DNA from: an uncultured Clostridia bacterium
GTDB lineage: Bacteria > Bacillota > Clostridia > Peptostreptococcales > Acidaminobacteraceae
Length of the DNA: 10,902 nucleotides
Assembly: GCA_945950065.1 (NCBI GenBank)
Contig: CAMFGQ010000042.1
Span: 1 to 10,902, forward strand
Direction of reading: 5' to 3'
Each line of letters begins with the position of its first letter. Position 1 is the stretch's first letter. Position numbers and translations under genes: made by a program. Of this stretch, positions 1-7,008 are shown one piece after another. The notes beneath the pieces were generated by a model, which saw only the letters and a program-made list of their open reading frames with translations, made no database searches and was not told the DNA's origin.

Positions 1-57
1 TCATTAAAGAGATAAAGAAAGATACATTTTGATTAATAAGAAATTAACGAAAATCTG

Positions 58-66
58 TGTTACACT
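58..66 (+). promoter_or_regulatory. Candidate extended -10 promoter for the gcv operon
   Basis: TGT followed by TACACT at 61-66 fits the extended -10 pattern TGn-TATAAT, with 4 of 6 matches in the hexamer. No convincing -35 hexamer lies 16-18 bases upstream (38-43 is AAGAAA), so the call rests on the extended -10 alone. It would put the transcript start near position 73 and give a leader of about 160 nt before gcvT. The real promoter could also lie upstream of the window. Confidence 0.3.
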
Positions 67-72
67 AGAAAG

Positions 73-222
73 GGTGGGAATCTGAGAAGATAAAATCTTC
101 TTAAATGATGCCATGCATAAAGCAAGCAAACCTTTAAGGAGATTACATAATAGATACCCTGAAAACAGTACTATACCTATATTTTGACAAAAATTGGGTA
201 TGTAAGCCCAGTAGAAGAAAGA
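73..222 (+). promoter_or_regulatory. gcvT leader with small, partly competing hairpins
   Basis: A perfect 7-bp hairpin lies at 85-101 (AGAAGAT, loop AAA, ATCTTCT). Further down, GGGTAT at 196-201 can pair with ATACCC at 154-159 or with ATACCT at 173-178 (one G-U). The overlapping TGGGT at 195-199 can instead pair with GCCCA at 206-210, ending 12 bases before the Shine-Dalgarno. These pairings exclude each other. None contains a recognised riboswitch core, and none clearly sequesters the ribosome binding site. A regulatory role is inference only. Confidence 0.3.
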
Positions 223-228
223 AGGAGG
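223..228 (+). promoter_or_regulatory. Shine-Dalgarno deciding the gcvT start
   Basis: AGGAGG is a near-perfect anti-16S match. Two ATG codons follow in tandem, at 231 and 234. The spacer is only 2 nt to the first and 5 nt to the second, so the second ATG is preferred. The same arrangement (GGAGG, two bases, ATGATG) recurs before gcvH. Confidence 0.75.
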
Positions 229-233
229 TAATG

Positions 234-1334
234 ATGAGTCTTAAACGAACGCCGCTCTATGACAAACACAATGAATTAGGTGCCAACGTGGTTGAGTTTT
301 TTGGTTGGGAAATGCCCATGACCTACACAACTCTTACCGATGAGCATCTGGCCGTTCGCCAGGCAGCAGGTCTTTTTGATGTATCCCATATGGGTGAAAT
401 CTACATCGAAGGGAAGGATGCTGCTGCTTTTATGAAGAAGGTCTATTCCAATGACCTCGAAAAGCTGGAGAATGGTGCCATCGCTTACGGATTTTTCCTA
501 AACGAAGAAGGTGGTGTTGTGGATGACCTTCTTGTGTATAAGAGGAATCCTGATTCCTACTTGGCCGTAGTCAATGCATCCAATGCAGATAAAGATGATG
601 CATGGTTACGCTCCCTAGAAGAAGGTTTTGACATTACCATTGATAACCGCAGCGATGACATTGCAGAAGTGGCTATTCAAGGCCCCAAAGCTCAGGAAAT
701 TCTACAAAAGGTAACTGATCTGGATCTAAATGAGATTCCCTTCTTCCACTTTAAGGAAGATGTCATGGTAGCAGGAGTACCCTGCCTCGTTTCTAGAACA
801 GGTTATACTGGTGAAGACGGCTTTGAAATCTACTTTGGAAATGATGACGCAGAGAAGATTTGGGACGCACTCATGGAAGCAGGAGAAGGTGTCTTAAAAC
901 CAACTGGACTTGCATGCCGTGATACACTTCGCTTTGAAGCAGCTTTACCCCTCTATGGCAATGAGCTAGATGCAGACATTTCGCCCCTAGAAGCAGGCCT
1001 TGGTATGTTTGTTTCAAAAGAAGGCGACTTCATTGGCAGCGATGTTATGAAAGCACAACGCGATGGAGAACTAAAGCGTAAGTTAATCGGTCTTGAACTA
1101 ATCGATAAAGGAATTGCAAGACACGGTTATCCAGTTTATGATGAGAATGATAGAGAAATTGGTTACGTTACAACGGGATATCGATCCCCAAGCCTGAACA
1201 AAGCCATTGCCAATGCCCTGATTGAAATTGATGGACCATCCATTGATGACGAAGTCTATGTAGGCATCCGCAAGAAAAAAGCTAAGGCAAAAGTAATCAA
1301 TAAATACTATCTAAAAAAGAATACTAAGAAGTAA
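234..1334 (+). CDS. gcvT: Glycine cleavage system T-protein (aminomethyltransferase)
   Basis: The T-protein takes the aminomethyl group carried on lipoyl-GcvH and transfers it to tetrahydrofolate, releasing NH3 and 5,10-methylene-THF. It is cytosolic. The protein is 366 aa from the preferred second ATG, the usual family length. Visible family motifs include GLFDVSHMGE near residues 46-55, the EGGVVDDL stretch near 92-99 with the Asp pair thought to act on the folate, NASN at 114-117, RTGYTGEDGFEI at 188-199, and the GLACRDTLRFEAALPLYGNE block at 225-244. The C-terminal barrel carries GYVTTGYRSPSLNKAIA near 310-326. It is the first gene of a packed operon, and gcvH begins 12 bases after its stop. 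Nothing is truncated. Identification is firm; only the choice between the tandem start codons is open. Confidence 0.96.
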   Translation: MSLKRTPLYDKHNELGANVVEFFGWEMPMTYTTLTDEHLAVRQAAGLFDVSHMGEIYIEGKDAAAFMKKVYSNDLEKLENGAIAYGFFLNEEGGVVDDLLVYKRNPDSYLAVVNASNADKDDAWLRSLEEGFDITIDNRSDDIAEVAIQGPKAQEILQKVTDLDLNEIPFFHFKEDVMVAGVPCLVSRTGYTGEDGFEIYFGNDDAEKIWDALMEAGEGVLKPTGLACRDTLRFEAALPLYGNELDADISPLEAGLGMFVSKEGDFIGSDVMKAQRDGELKRKLIGLELIDKGIARHGYPVYDENDREIGYVTTGYRSPSLNKAIANALIEIDGPSIDDEVYVGIRKKKAKAKVINKYYLKKNTKK

Positions 1335-1346
1335 ATGGAGGAAATG

Positions 1347-1721
1347 ATGTCAAATTTATTTTTCACAGAAGATCACGAATGGGTACGTCTTGAAGGAAAG
1401 AAAGTGTATTTGGGAATTTCCGATTATGCACAGTCACAACTAGGTGACATCGTCTATGTCGAACTTCCTGAAGAAGATGATGAAGTTTCCGCTGGCGATA
1501 GCGTAGGAGTTATCGAGTCCGTTAAGAGTGCTTCTGATCTCTTTACTCCAGTTAGTGGAATCGTTGTCGAAGTAAATGAAGAACTAGAAGATGCTCCAGA
1601 GCTTCTCAATGAAGATGCTATGGAAAATTGGATTGTTGCCATTGAAATCAATGACGAAAGCGAACTAGAAGAACTCATGGACGAGGACGAGTATAAAAAC
1701 TTCCTCGGAGATGAGGCATAA
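1347..1721 (+). CDS. gcvH: Glycine cleavage system H-protein (lipoyl carrier)
   Basis: This small carrier holds the lipoyl arm that shuttles the aminomethyl group between the P- and T-proteins. From the preferred ATG at 1347 it is 124 aa, a normal length. The lipoyl domain is complete, with the typical opening FTEDHEWV, the motif LGDIVYVELPE, and the lipoylation site in ESVKSASDL. The modified lysine is K60 counted from this start. The C-terminal tail is acidic. An ATG at 1335 would add four residues, but GGAGG at 1337-1341 sits inside that extension and is 5 nt from the ATG at 1347, so the shorter form is favoured. The stop codon overlaps the gcvPA start by one base (TAATG), suggesting translational coupling. 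No lipoate ligase or lipoyl synthase gene is nearby. Confidence 0.96.
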   Translation: MSNLFFTEDHEWVRLEGKKVYLGISDYAQSQLGDIVYVELPEEDDEVSAGDSVGVIESVKSASDLFTPVSGIVVEVNEELEDAPELLNEDAMENWIVAIEINDESELEELMDEDEYKNFLGDEA

Positions 1722-3064
1722 TGCATCGCTACATTCCAACGAGTAGTGCTCTCGTAGAAGAAATGCTGAAGGATATCGGCATTTCTTCTATCGACGAACT
1801 TTTTGTCGACATTCCTCAGGAGCTTCGCTTTAAAGGGGATCTCAATATTCCCGGAGCACTATCAGAACTCGAACTCCTGAGAAAAACAGCAGATTTTGCT
1901 TCTAAGAATAAATCGACAGATGATCTGACCTGCTTCTTAGGAGCTGGTGTTTATGACCACTTTGTTCCACTTGTCATTGACCATGTTATTTCAAGAAGTG
2001 AATTCTATACTTCTTACACACCTTATCAAGCAGAGGTTGCCCAAGGTACTCTGCAAGCAATTTTTGAATACCAAAGCTTAGTAGCTGAACTTACAGGCAT
2101 GGAAGTCAGCAATGCTTCCATGTACGACGGTTCCAATGCTGCTATTGAAGCCGCCTTTTTGTCTTTAGCTTCAAAACGCAAAAGTGACAACATTCTTGTC
2201 AGTGAAGGATTACATCCTGAAGTAAAAGGCGTCATCAAGACCTACTGTCACTTTAGAGACATTGAGGTTCATTTTGTTCCACTGAAGGAAAATGGACGTA
2301 CGGACTATGAGAAAGCAGCTGAGCTGGTCAATGATCAGTCAGCAAGCATTATGGTTCAGAATCCTAACTTCTACGGTGTCATTGAAGACATTCCCGCAAT
2401 GGTTGACTTTGCAAAAGAAAACAAACTCATGAGCATTGACTATGTTGATCCTATTTCTCTGGGTCTTTTAGAAGCACCAGGAAACCAAGGAGTAGACATT
2501 GTTGTAGCTGATGGACAGTCCCTAGGAAATGGTCTGAATTATGGTGGACCTTATCTAGGAATCATGGCACTGAAGAAAAAAGATGTGCGCAAAATGCCAG
2601 GCCGTCTTGTTGGCTTGACAAAAGATGCTGAGGGAGACCGTGCCTTTGTGCTTACCCTACAAGCAAGAGAGCAGCATATCAGACGCTTTAAGGCGACTTC
2701 TAACATTTGTTCGAACCAGTCCTTGAACATGCTGGTAGCAAGCATCTATCTTGTAGCACTCGGTAAGAAGGGACTACGAGAAGTAGCTCTTCAATCTGCA
2801 TCTAAAGCAGCTTATCTGAAAAAAGAACTGATTGCGACAGGACACTTTGAAGAAGTCTATTCTTCACCCCTGTTTAAAGAATTCTCACTGAAATACAAAG
2901 GTGATGTGAAAGAGCTTCTCAAAGGTCTTGAAGAAGAAGGCTTCCTAGGAGGCTTTAATCTTGCATCCTGCGGACGCGAAGGTGAACTTCTCATCGCAGT
3001 CACCGAAAAACGCACCAAGGCCGAAATGGACGCCTATGTTGATGCAGTAAGGAGGCTATCATGA
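1721..3064 (+). CDS. gcvPA: Glycine dehydrogenase (decarboxylating) subunit 1, P-protein N-terminal half
   Basis: With GcvPB it forms the P-protein, which decarboxylates glycine using PLP and loads the remaining aminomethyl group onto lipoyl-GcvH. Many Bacillota split this enzyme into two subunits, and this is the N-terminal one. It does not carry the PLP-binding lysine. The 447 aa length is typical. Recognisable blocks are FLGAGVYDHFVP at 72-83, the YTSYTPYQAEVAQGTLQA block from residue 96, NASMYDGSNAAIEA at 131-144, NPNFYG at 214-219, and DGQSLGNGLNYGGPYLGIM at 264-282. The start overlaps the gcvH stop by one base, with GAGG at 1713-1716 as ribosome binding site. The stop overlaps the gcvPB start by four bases (ATGA), which fits equal production of the two subunits. 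Confidence 0.95.
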   Translation: MHRYIPTSSALVEEMLKDIGISSIDELFVDIPQELRFKGDLNIPGALSELELLRKTADFASKNKSTDDLTCFLGAGVYDHFVPLVIDHVISRSEFYTSYTPYQAEVAQGTLQAIFEYQSLVAELTGMEVSNASMYDGSNAAIEAAFLSLASKRKSDNILVSEGLHPEVKGVIKTYCHFRDIEVHFVPLKENGRTDYEKAAELVNDQSASIMVQNPNFYGVIEDIPAMVDFAKENKLMSIDYVDPISLGLLEAPGNQGVDIVVADGQSLGNGLNYGGPYLGIMALKKKDVRKMPGRLVGLTKDAEGDRAFVLTLQAREQHIRRFKATSNICSNQSLNMLVASIYLVALGKKGLREVALQSASKAAYLKKELIATGHFEEVYSSPLFKEFSLKYKGDVKELLKGLEEEGFLGGFNLASCGREGELLIAVTEKRTKAEMDAYVDAVRRLS

Positions 3065-4518
3065 CCTATAATCGCTTGATTTTTGAAAACTCCGTTCCGG
3101 GTAAATATGCCTATTCTCTACCGGAATTGGATGTTCCTGAAGTGAATCTAGCTGATGAGGATGTGCCTCTACGTGAAGATTTAGATCTGCCAGAGGTCAG
3201 TGAAGGCGATCTGATCCGTCACTATCTCAACATGTCCCTAAATAACTACAGCATTGATAAGGGATTCTATCCTCTTGGTAGCTGTACCATGAAGTACAAT
3301 CCCAAAATCAATGAGAACATTGCGAGAATTCCAGGACTTGCAAAACTCCATCCCTATCAACCTAATTCAACCGTACAAGGTTCTCTAGCACTTCTTTATG
3401 AACTGCAAGAATACCTGGCTGAAGTATCTGGTATGGATGCCATGAGTTTACAGCCTGCAGCTGGTGCTCATGGAGAGTTAGCTGGTCTTATGATCATCAA
3501 ACGCTATCATGAACTGCGTGGCGATGATCATCGCAACGTCATTATTCTTCCTGACTCCGCCCATGGAACAAACCCTGCAACGGCAGCCATGGCTGGATTC
3601 AAGGTAGTGGAAGTAGCTTCTGATGAAGAGGGTAGTGTAGATGTAGAAGAGCTGAAAGCTGCTATAGATGAGAATCTAGCAGGACTAATGCTGACCAATC
3701 CTAACACCCTTGGACTCTTTGAAAGCCATATTGAAGAAGTAGCTCAGATCATCCATGATGCTGGTGGACTTCTCTACTATGATGGAGCAAACATGAATGC
3801 CATCATGGGTAAAGCACGTCCTGGCGACATGGGATTTGATGTTATGCACTTCAACGTACACAAGACCTTCAGTACACCTCATGGTGGTGGAGGCCCAGGT
3901 GGCGGACCTATTGGTGTAAAAGAATTCCTAAAGCCCTATCTTCCTGTTCCTGTGCTTGAAAAGACAGACGAGAAGTATATTTTGAACTACGACTATCCCG
4001 ATTCCATTGGAAAGATGAAAGCCTTCTTTGGTAACTATGGGATTATGCTTCGCGCCTTTAGCTACATTAGCACCATGGGTAGTGAAGGACTTCGCAATGC
4101 TTCTGAAATGGCAGTGCTCAATGCCAACTACATGATGCATCGCTTGAAGAAAACCTATAATCTGCCCATCGAGAAGGTGTGCAAGCATGAGTTCGTGCTT
4201 TCTGGCATCAAGGATTCTCCTAAAACCACCACATTGGATATTGCTAAGAGACTCTTAGATTACGGATTCCATGCACCTACCGTGTACTTCCCTCTGATCA
4301 TTCCTGAGGCCATGATGATTGAGCCAACGGAAACAGAGAGTAAGGCTACCCTAGACAAGTTTATGGAGGCTCTAGAGGCCATTGCTAAGGAAGCCGTGGA
4401 ATCACCCGAACTCCTTGCAGAAGCTCCTCATACAACGCCTGTACGCCGTGTAGATGAGGTCCATGCTGCCAAGGCACTGATCTTGACCTATAAGGATATG
4501 TTAAATGAAGAAAATTGA
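3061..4518 (+). CDS. gcvPB: Glycine dehydrogenase (decarboxylating) subunit 2, P-protein C-terminal half with PLP site
   Basis: This is the PLP-bearing subunit of glycine decarboxylase. It pairs with GcvPA to release CO2 from glycine and pass the aminomethyl group to the H-protein. It has 485 aa, a normal length. The Schiff-base lysine is K268 in HFNVHKTFSTPHGGGGPGGG. Other family blocks are PLGSCTMKYNPK at 71-82, QPAAGAHGEL at 131-140, DSAHGTNPATAAMAG at 165-179, and LTNPNTLGLFE at 211-221. GGAGG at 3051-3055 lies 5 nt before the ATG, and the ATG overlaps the gcvPA stop (ATGA). The 3' end overlaps folD by 14 bases. No lpd (L-protein) gene follows, unlike many clostridial gcv operons. Confidence 0.96.
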   Translation: MTYNRLIFENSVPGKYAYSLPELDVPEVNLADEDVPLREDLDLPEVSEGDLIRHYLNMSLNNYSIDKGFYPLGSCTMKYNPKINENIARIPGLAKLHPYQPNSTVQGSLALLYELQEYLAEVSGMDAMSLQPAAGAHGELAGLMIIKRYHELRGDDHRNVIILPDSAHGTNPATAAMAGFKVVEVASDEEGSVDVEELKAAIDENLAGLMLTNPNTLGLFESHIEEVAQIIHDAGGLLYYDGANMNAIMGKARPGDMGFDVMHFNVHKTFSTPHGGGGPGGGPIGVKEFLKPYLPVPVLEKTDEKYILNYDYPDSIGKMKAFFGNYGIMLRAFSYISTMGSEGLRNASEMAVLNANYMMHRLKKTYNLPIEKVCKHEFVLSGIKDSPKTTTLDIAKRLLDYGFHAPTVYFPLIIPEAMMIEPTETESKATLDKFMEALEAIAKEAVESPELLAEAPHTTPVRRVDEVHAAKALILTYKDMLNEEN

Positions 4519-5335
4519 TGGAAGACTTGTCGCTGATCACTTACAAGAAGGACTAAAAAAGCAAGTTGAAGAATTACAAAGCCAGGGCAAACACCCTGCC
4601 CTGGCTGTAATTCTTGTTGGTGAAGACCCAGCAAGTAAGGTCTATGTTGGCGGAAAAGAGCGTACTGCCAAGAAAATTGGCATGGGAAGCCTTCGTTATG
4701 ACCTGCCAGCTGATACTCCCCAAGAAGAAGTTCTTGCCCTTGTAGATAAGCTGAATAAGGACCCTGAAGTTCATGGTATTCTTGTTCAATTGCCCCTTCC
4801 TAAGGGCATCGATGAGAAGGTTGTCTTAGAGTCCATCGCTCCCGAGAAAGATGTGGACTGTTTCCATCCCTATAATCTTGGAAAACTCTTCCAAGGGGAT
4901 GAAAGTGGATTCCTACCCTGTACACCCCATGGTGTGATCCAACTCTTAGAATACTACGATATTCCAGTAGAAGGAAAAGATGTCGTCATCGTTGGTCGTA
5001 GTAACATTGTAGGTAAACCACTGATGAGTTTAATGATTAACCGTTCTGCTACCGTGACCGTAGTTCACTCCAAAACAAAGGACCTAGCTGAGAAGACAAA
5101 AGCAGCAGATATTCTTTGTGTAGCAGTGGGTAGACCAGGATTTATTACCAAAGATATGGTTAAGCCTGGTGCTGTTGTCATTGATGTAGGCATCAACTCT
5201 GTTGACGGTAAACTCTATGGTGATGTAGACAAAGAGGTAGAAGAAGTTGCCTCCTATATGACACCTGTTCCAGGAGGAGTAGGACCCATGACCATCACCA
5301 TGCTTATGGATAACACGATTAGAGCGTGTAGATAA
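4505..5335 (+). CDS. folD: Bifunctional methylene-THF dehydrogenase / methenyl-THF cyclohydrolase
   Basis: FolD oxidises 5,10-methylene-THF to 5,10-methenyl-THF with NAD(P) and hydrolyses it to 10-formyl-THF; both steps are reversible. The 276 aa length is slightly short but normal. The active-site pair of the YVxxK motif is present as Y47 and K51. Q95 lies in VQLPLP, and the dinucleotide-binding motif GRSNIVGKP is at 164-172. The C-terminal TPVPGGVGPMT motif is complete. One small oddity is KDVDCFHP at 115-122, where the family nearly always has KDVDGFHP, so C119 replaces Gly next to the conserved D118. The gene starts 14 bases inside gcvPB, with AAGGA at 4491-4495 as ribosome binding site. 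It converts the methylene-THF made by the gcv proteins into the substrate of the next gene, fhs. A strong hairpin lies within its first 110 bases. Confidence 0.95.
   Translation: MKKIDGRLVADHLQEGLKKQVEELQSQGKHPALAVILVGEDPASKVYVGGKERTAKKIGMGSLRYDLPADTPQEEVLALVDKLNKDPEVHGILVQLPLPKGIDEKVVLESIAPEKDVDCFHPYNLGKLFQGDESGFLPCTPHGVIQLLEYYDIPVEGKDVVIVGRSNIVGKPLMSLMINRSATVTVVHSKTKDLAEKTKAADILCVAVGRPGFITKDMVKPGAVVIDVGINSVDGKLYGDVDKEVEEVASYMTPVPGGVGPMTITMLMDNTIRACR
4571..4613 (+). other. Strong intragenic hairpin near the 5' end of folD
   Basis: GAATTACA at 4571-4578 pairs perfectly with TGTAATTC at 4606-4613. After a 2-nt bulge (AA at 4579-4580), GCCAGGGCA at 4581-4589 pairs perfectly with TGCCCTGGC at 4597-4605, leaving the 7-nt loop AACACCC. 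That gives 17 base pairs, nine of them GC-rich. It covers roughly codons 23-36 of folD. No T-tract follows, so it is not an intrinsic terminator. Its function, if any, is unknown. Confidence 0.7.
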
Positions 5336-5343
5336 GAGGATCT

Positions 5344-7008
5344 ATGAAAAGTGATGTTCAAATTTCAAGTGAAGCTACCTTAAAACCAATTAAAGATCTA
5401 GCACTGAAGATGGGCATTGATGAGAAAGACATTGAGCTTTATGGTAACTATAAAGCAAAGATCTCTCTAGATGCTCTCAAAGATAAGGAAGAAAAAGGAA
5501 AACTTGTACTGGTTACCGCAATTACACCAACTCCTGCAGGAGAAGGAAAGACCACAGTGAATGTGGGACTGTCCATGGCACTTAATCGCTTAGGACACTC
5601 TGCTGTATCAACACTTCGCGAACCTTCCCTTGGACCTTGCTTTGGCATTAAAGGTGGTGCTGCAGGTGGTGGTTACGCACAAGTTGTTCCCATGGCTGAT
5701 ATCAACCTCCACTTTACAGGGGACATTCATGCCATGACAGCTGCAAACAATCTCTTAGCGGCGCTGATTGATAATCATATCCACAGTGGAAATGCCCTGG
5801 ACATCGATGTGAATCGAATCCTGTGGAAACGTTGTCTGGATATGAATGATCGTAACCTACGAAATGTTGTGGTTGGTCTTGGAACCAAAGCTGATGGGAT
5901 TCCTAGAGAAGATGGCTTTAACATTACAGTTGCCAGCGAGATCATGGCGGTTCTATGTCTTGCCAATAGCATGGAAGACCTAAAAGTACGCCTTGAGCGC
6001 ATCGTGGTTGGCTTTAACCGTAGCGGTGAGCCTGTCACCTGTGGCGAGCTTGAAGCTACTGGAGCACTGGCTCTGCTTCTTAAAGATGCTCTGAAACCAA
6101 ATCTCGTACAAACCCTGGAGAATACCCCAGCCATTATTCATGGTGGACCTTTTGCAAACATTGCTCATGGCTGTAACTCTGTACTTGCTACACGACTGGG
6201 TCTGATGACATCAGACATTGTTGTGACGGAAGCAGGCTTTGGTGCTGACCTTGGAGCAGAGAAGTTCCTTGACATCAAATGTCCTATGGCTGGCTTTAAG
6301 CCTGATGCCATCGTTCTTGTTGCTACCATTCGTGCACTAAAGATGCATGGTGGTAAAGCCAAGAATGATTTAGGTACAGAAGATCTTGAGGCACTTGAAA
6401 AAGGTGTGGTGAATCTTGATAAACATATCGAGAACATGCAAAAATACAATGTACCTCTCATGGTGACCATCAATACCTTCCCAACCGATACCGAAGCTGA
6501 ACTGGAATGGCTCTATAACTATGTCAATGACAAAGGTATTCCCATTGCAGCCAACCAAGTCTTTGCTAAAGGTGGAGAAGGTGGAGAAGAGATGGCCAAA
6601 GTTCTTCTTGACCTCATGGAAAAAGAAGAAAGCAACTATACACCACTTTATGACAGTTCACAAAGCATTAAAGAAAAAATCGAAACCATTGCTAGAGAGA
6701 TCTATGGTGCAGATGCTGTACACTTTACCAAGGCTGTTGAAAAACAATTAAAAGAAATTCAAGCCATTGGCCTGGATCATCTGCCTGTCTGTATGGCAAA
6801 AACCCAGTATTCCTTTAGTGATGACCCCACACTTCTGGGACGCCCAGAAGGCTTTGATCTAAACATCCGTGAACTGCGCATAAGTGCTGGTGCAGGCTTT
6901 ATTGTAGCCCTTACTGGTGCTGTTATGACCATGCCAGGATTACCAAGACGCCCCGCTGCCCTCAACATGGATGTACTGGAAGATGGGGAGATTATAGGAT
7001 TATTCTAA
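5344..7008 (+). CDS. fhs: Formate-tetrahydrofolate ligase (10-formyl-THF synthetase)
   Basis: Fhs joins formate to THF with ATP to give 10-formyl-THF. In the reverse direction it releases formate and yields ATP, as in purine- and glycine-fermenting clostridia. The 554 aa length is typical. The N-terminal ATP-binding loop PTPAGEGKTT is at residues 62-71. Further conserved stretches include EPSLGPCFGIKGGAAGGGYAQV near 93-114, FTGDIHAM, and a glycine-rich C-terminal block ending in MTMPGLP. The sequence closes with the usual GEIIGLF tail. The gene starts 8 bases after folD stops, with GAGGA at 5336-5340, a spacer of only 3 nt. It completes a chain from glycine through methylene-THF and formyl-THF to formate. 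Its stop overlaps the next start by one base (TAATG). Confidence 0.96.
   Translation: MKSDVQISSEATLKPIKDLALKMGIDEKDIELYGNYKAKISLDALKDKEEKGKLVLVTAITPTPAGEGKTTVNVGLSMALNRLGHSAVSTLREPSLGPCFGIKGGAAGGGYAQVVPMADINLHFTGDIHAMTAANNLLAALIDNHIHSGNALDIDVNRILWKRCLDMNDRNLRNVVVGLGTKADGIPREDGFNITVASEIMAVLCLANSMEDLKVRLERIVVGFNRSGEPVTCGELEATGALALLLKDALKPNLVQTLENTPAIIHGGPFANIAHGCNSVLATRLGLMTSDIVVTEAGFGADLGAEKFLDIKCPMAGFKPDAIVLVATIRALKMHGGKAKNDLGTEDLEALEKGVVNLDKHIENMQKYNVPLMVTINTFPTDTEAELEWLYNYVNDKGIPIAANQVFAKGGEGGEEMAKVLLDLMEKEESNYTPLYDSSQSIKEKIETIAREIYGADAVHFTKAVEKQLKEIQAIGLDHLPVCMAKTQYSFSDDPTLLGRPEGFDLNIRELRISAGAGFIVALTGAVMTMPGLPRRPAALNMDVLEDGEIIGLF

Noticed and set aside
70..80. AGGGTGGGAA resembling the T-box AGGGTGGNACCGCG motif
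   Set aside because: The invariant ACCGCG half is missing, and no specifier stem or antiterminator/terminator pair is visible.
125..132. AGCAAACC resembling part of a c-di-GMP-I riboswitch
   Set aside because: The partner conserved segment GGACGCAAAGCC and the required stems are absent.
105..137. Ten-codon leader peptide starting at tandem ATGs
   Set aside because: No Shine-Dalgarno precedes it and its codons show no regulatory run such as glycine codons.
184..189. Perfect -35 hexamer TTGACA before gcvT
   Set aside because: No -10-like hexamer lies 16-18 bases downstream (207-212 is CCCAGT).
1..230. Glycine riboswitch expected upstream of gcvT
   Set aside because: None of the conserved aptamer core segments is recognisable in either of the expected tandem domains.
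1454..1726. Antisense frame of 90 codons opposite gcvH
   Set aside because: Serine-rich shadow of the acidic H-protein sequence, with no ribosome binding site.
5775..6134. Antisense frame of 119 codons opposite fhs
   Set aside because: Lies entirely within a strongly conserved gene and has low-complexity Arg/Ser composition typical of shadow frames.
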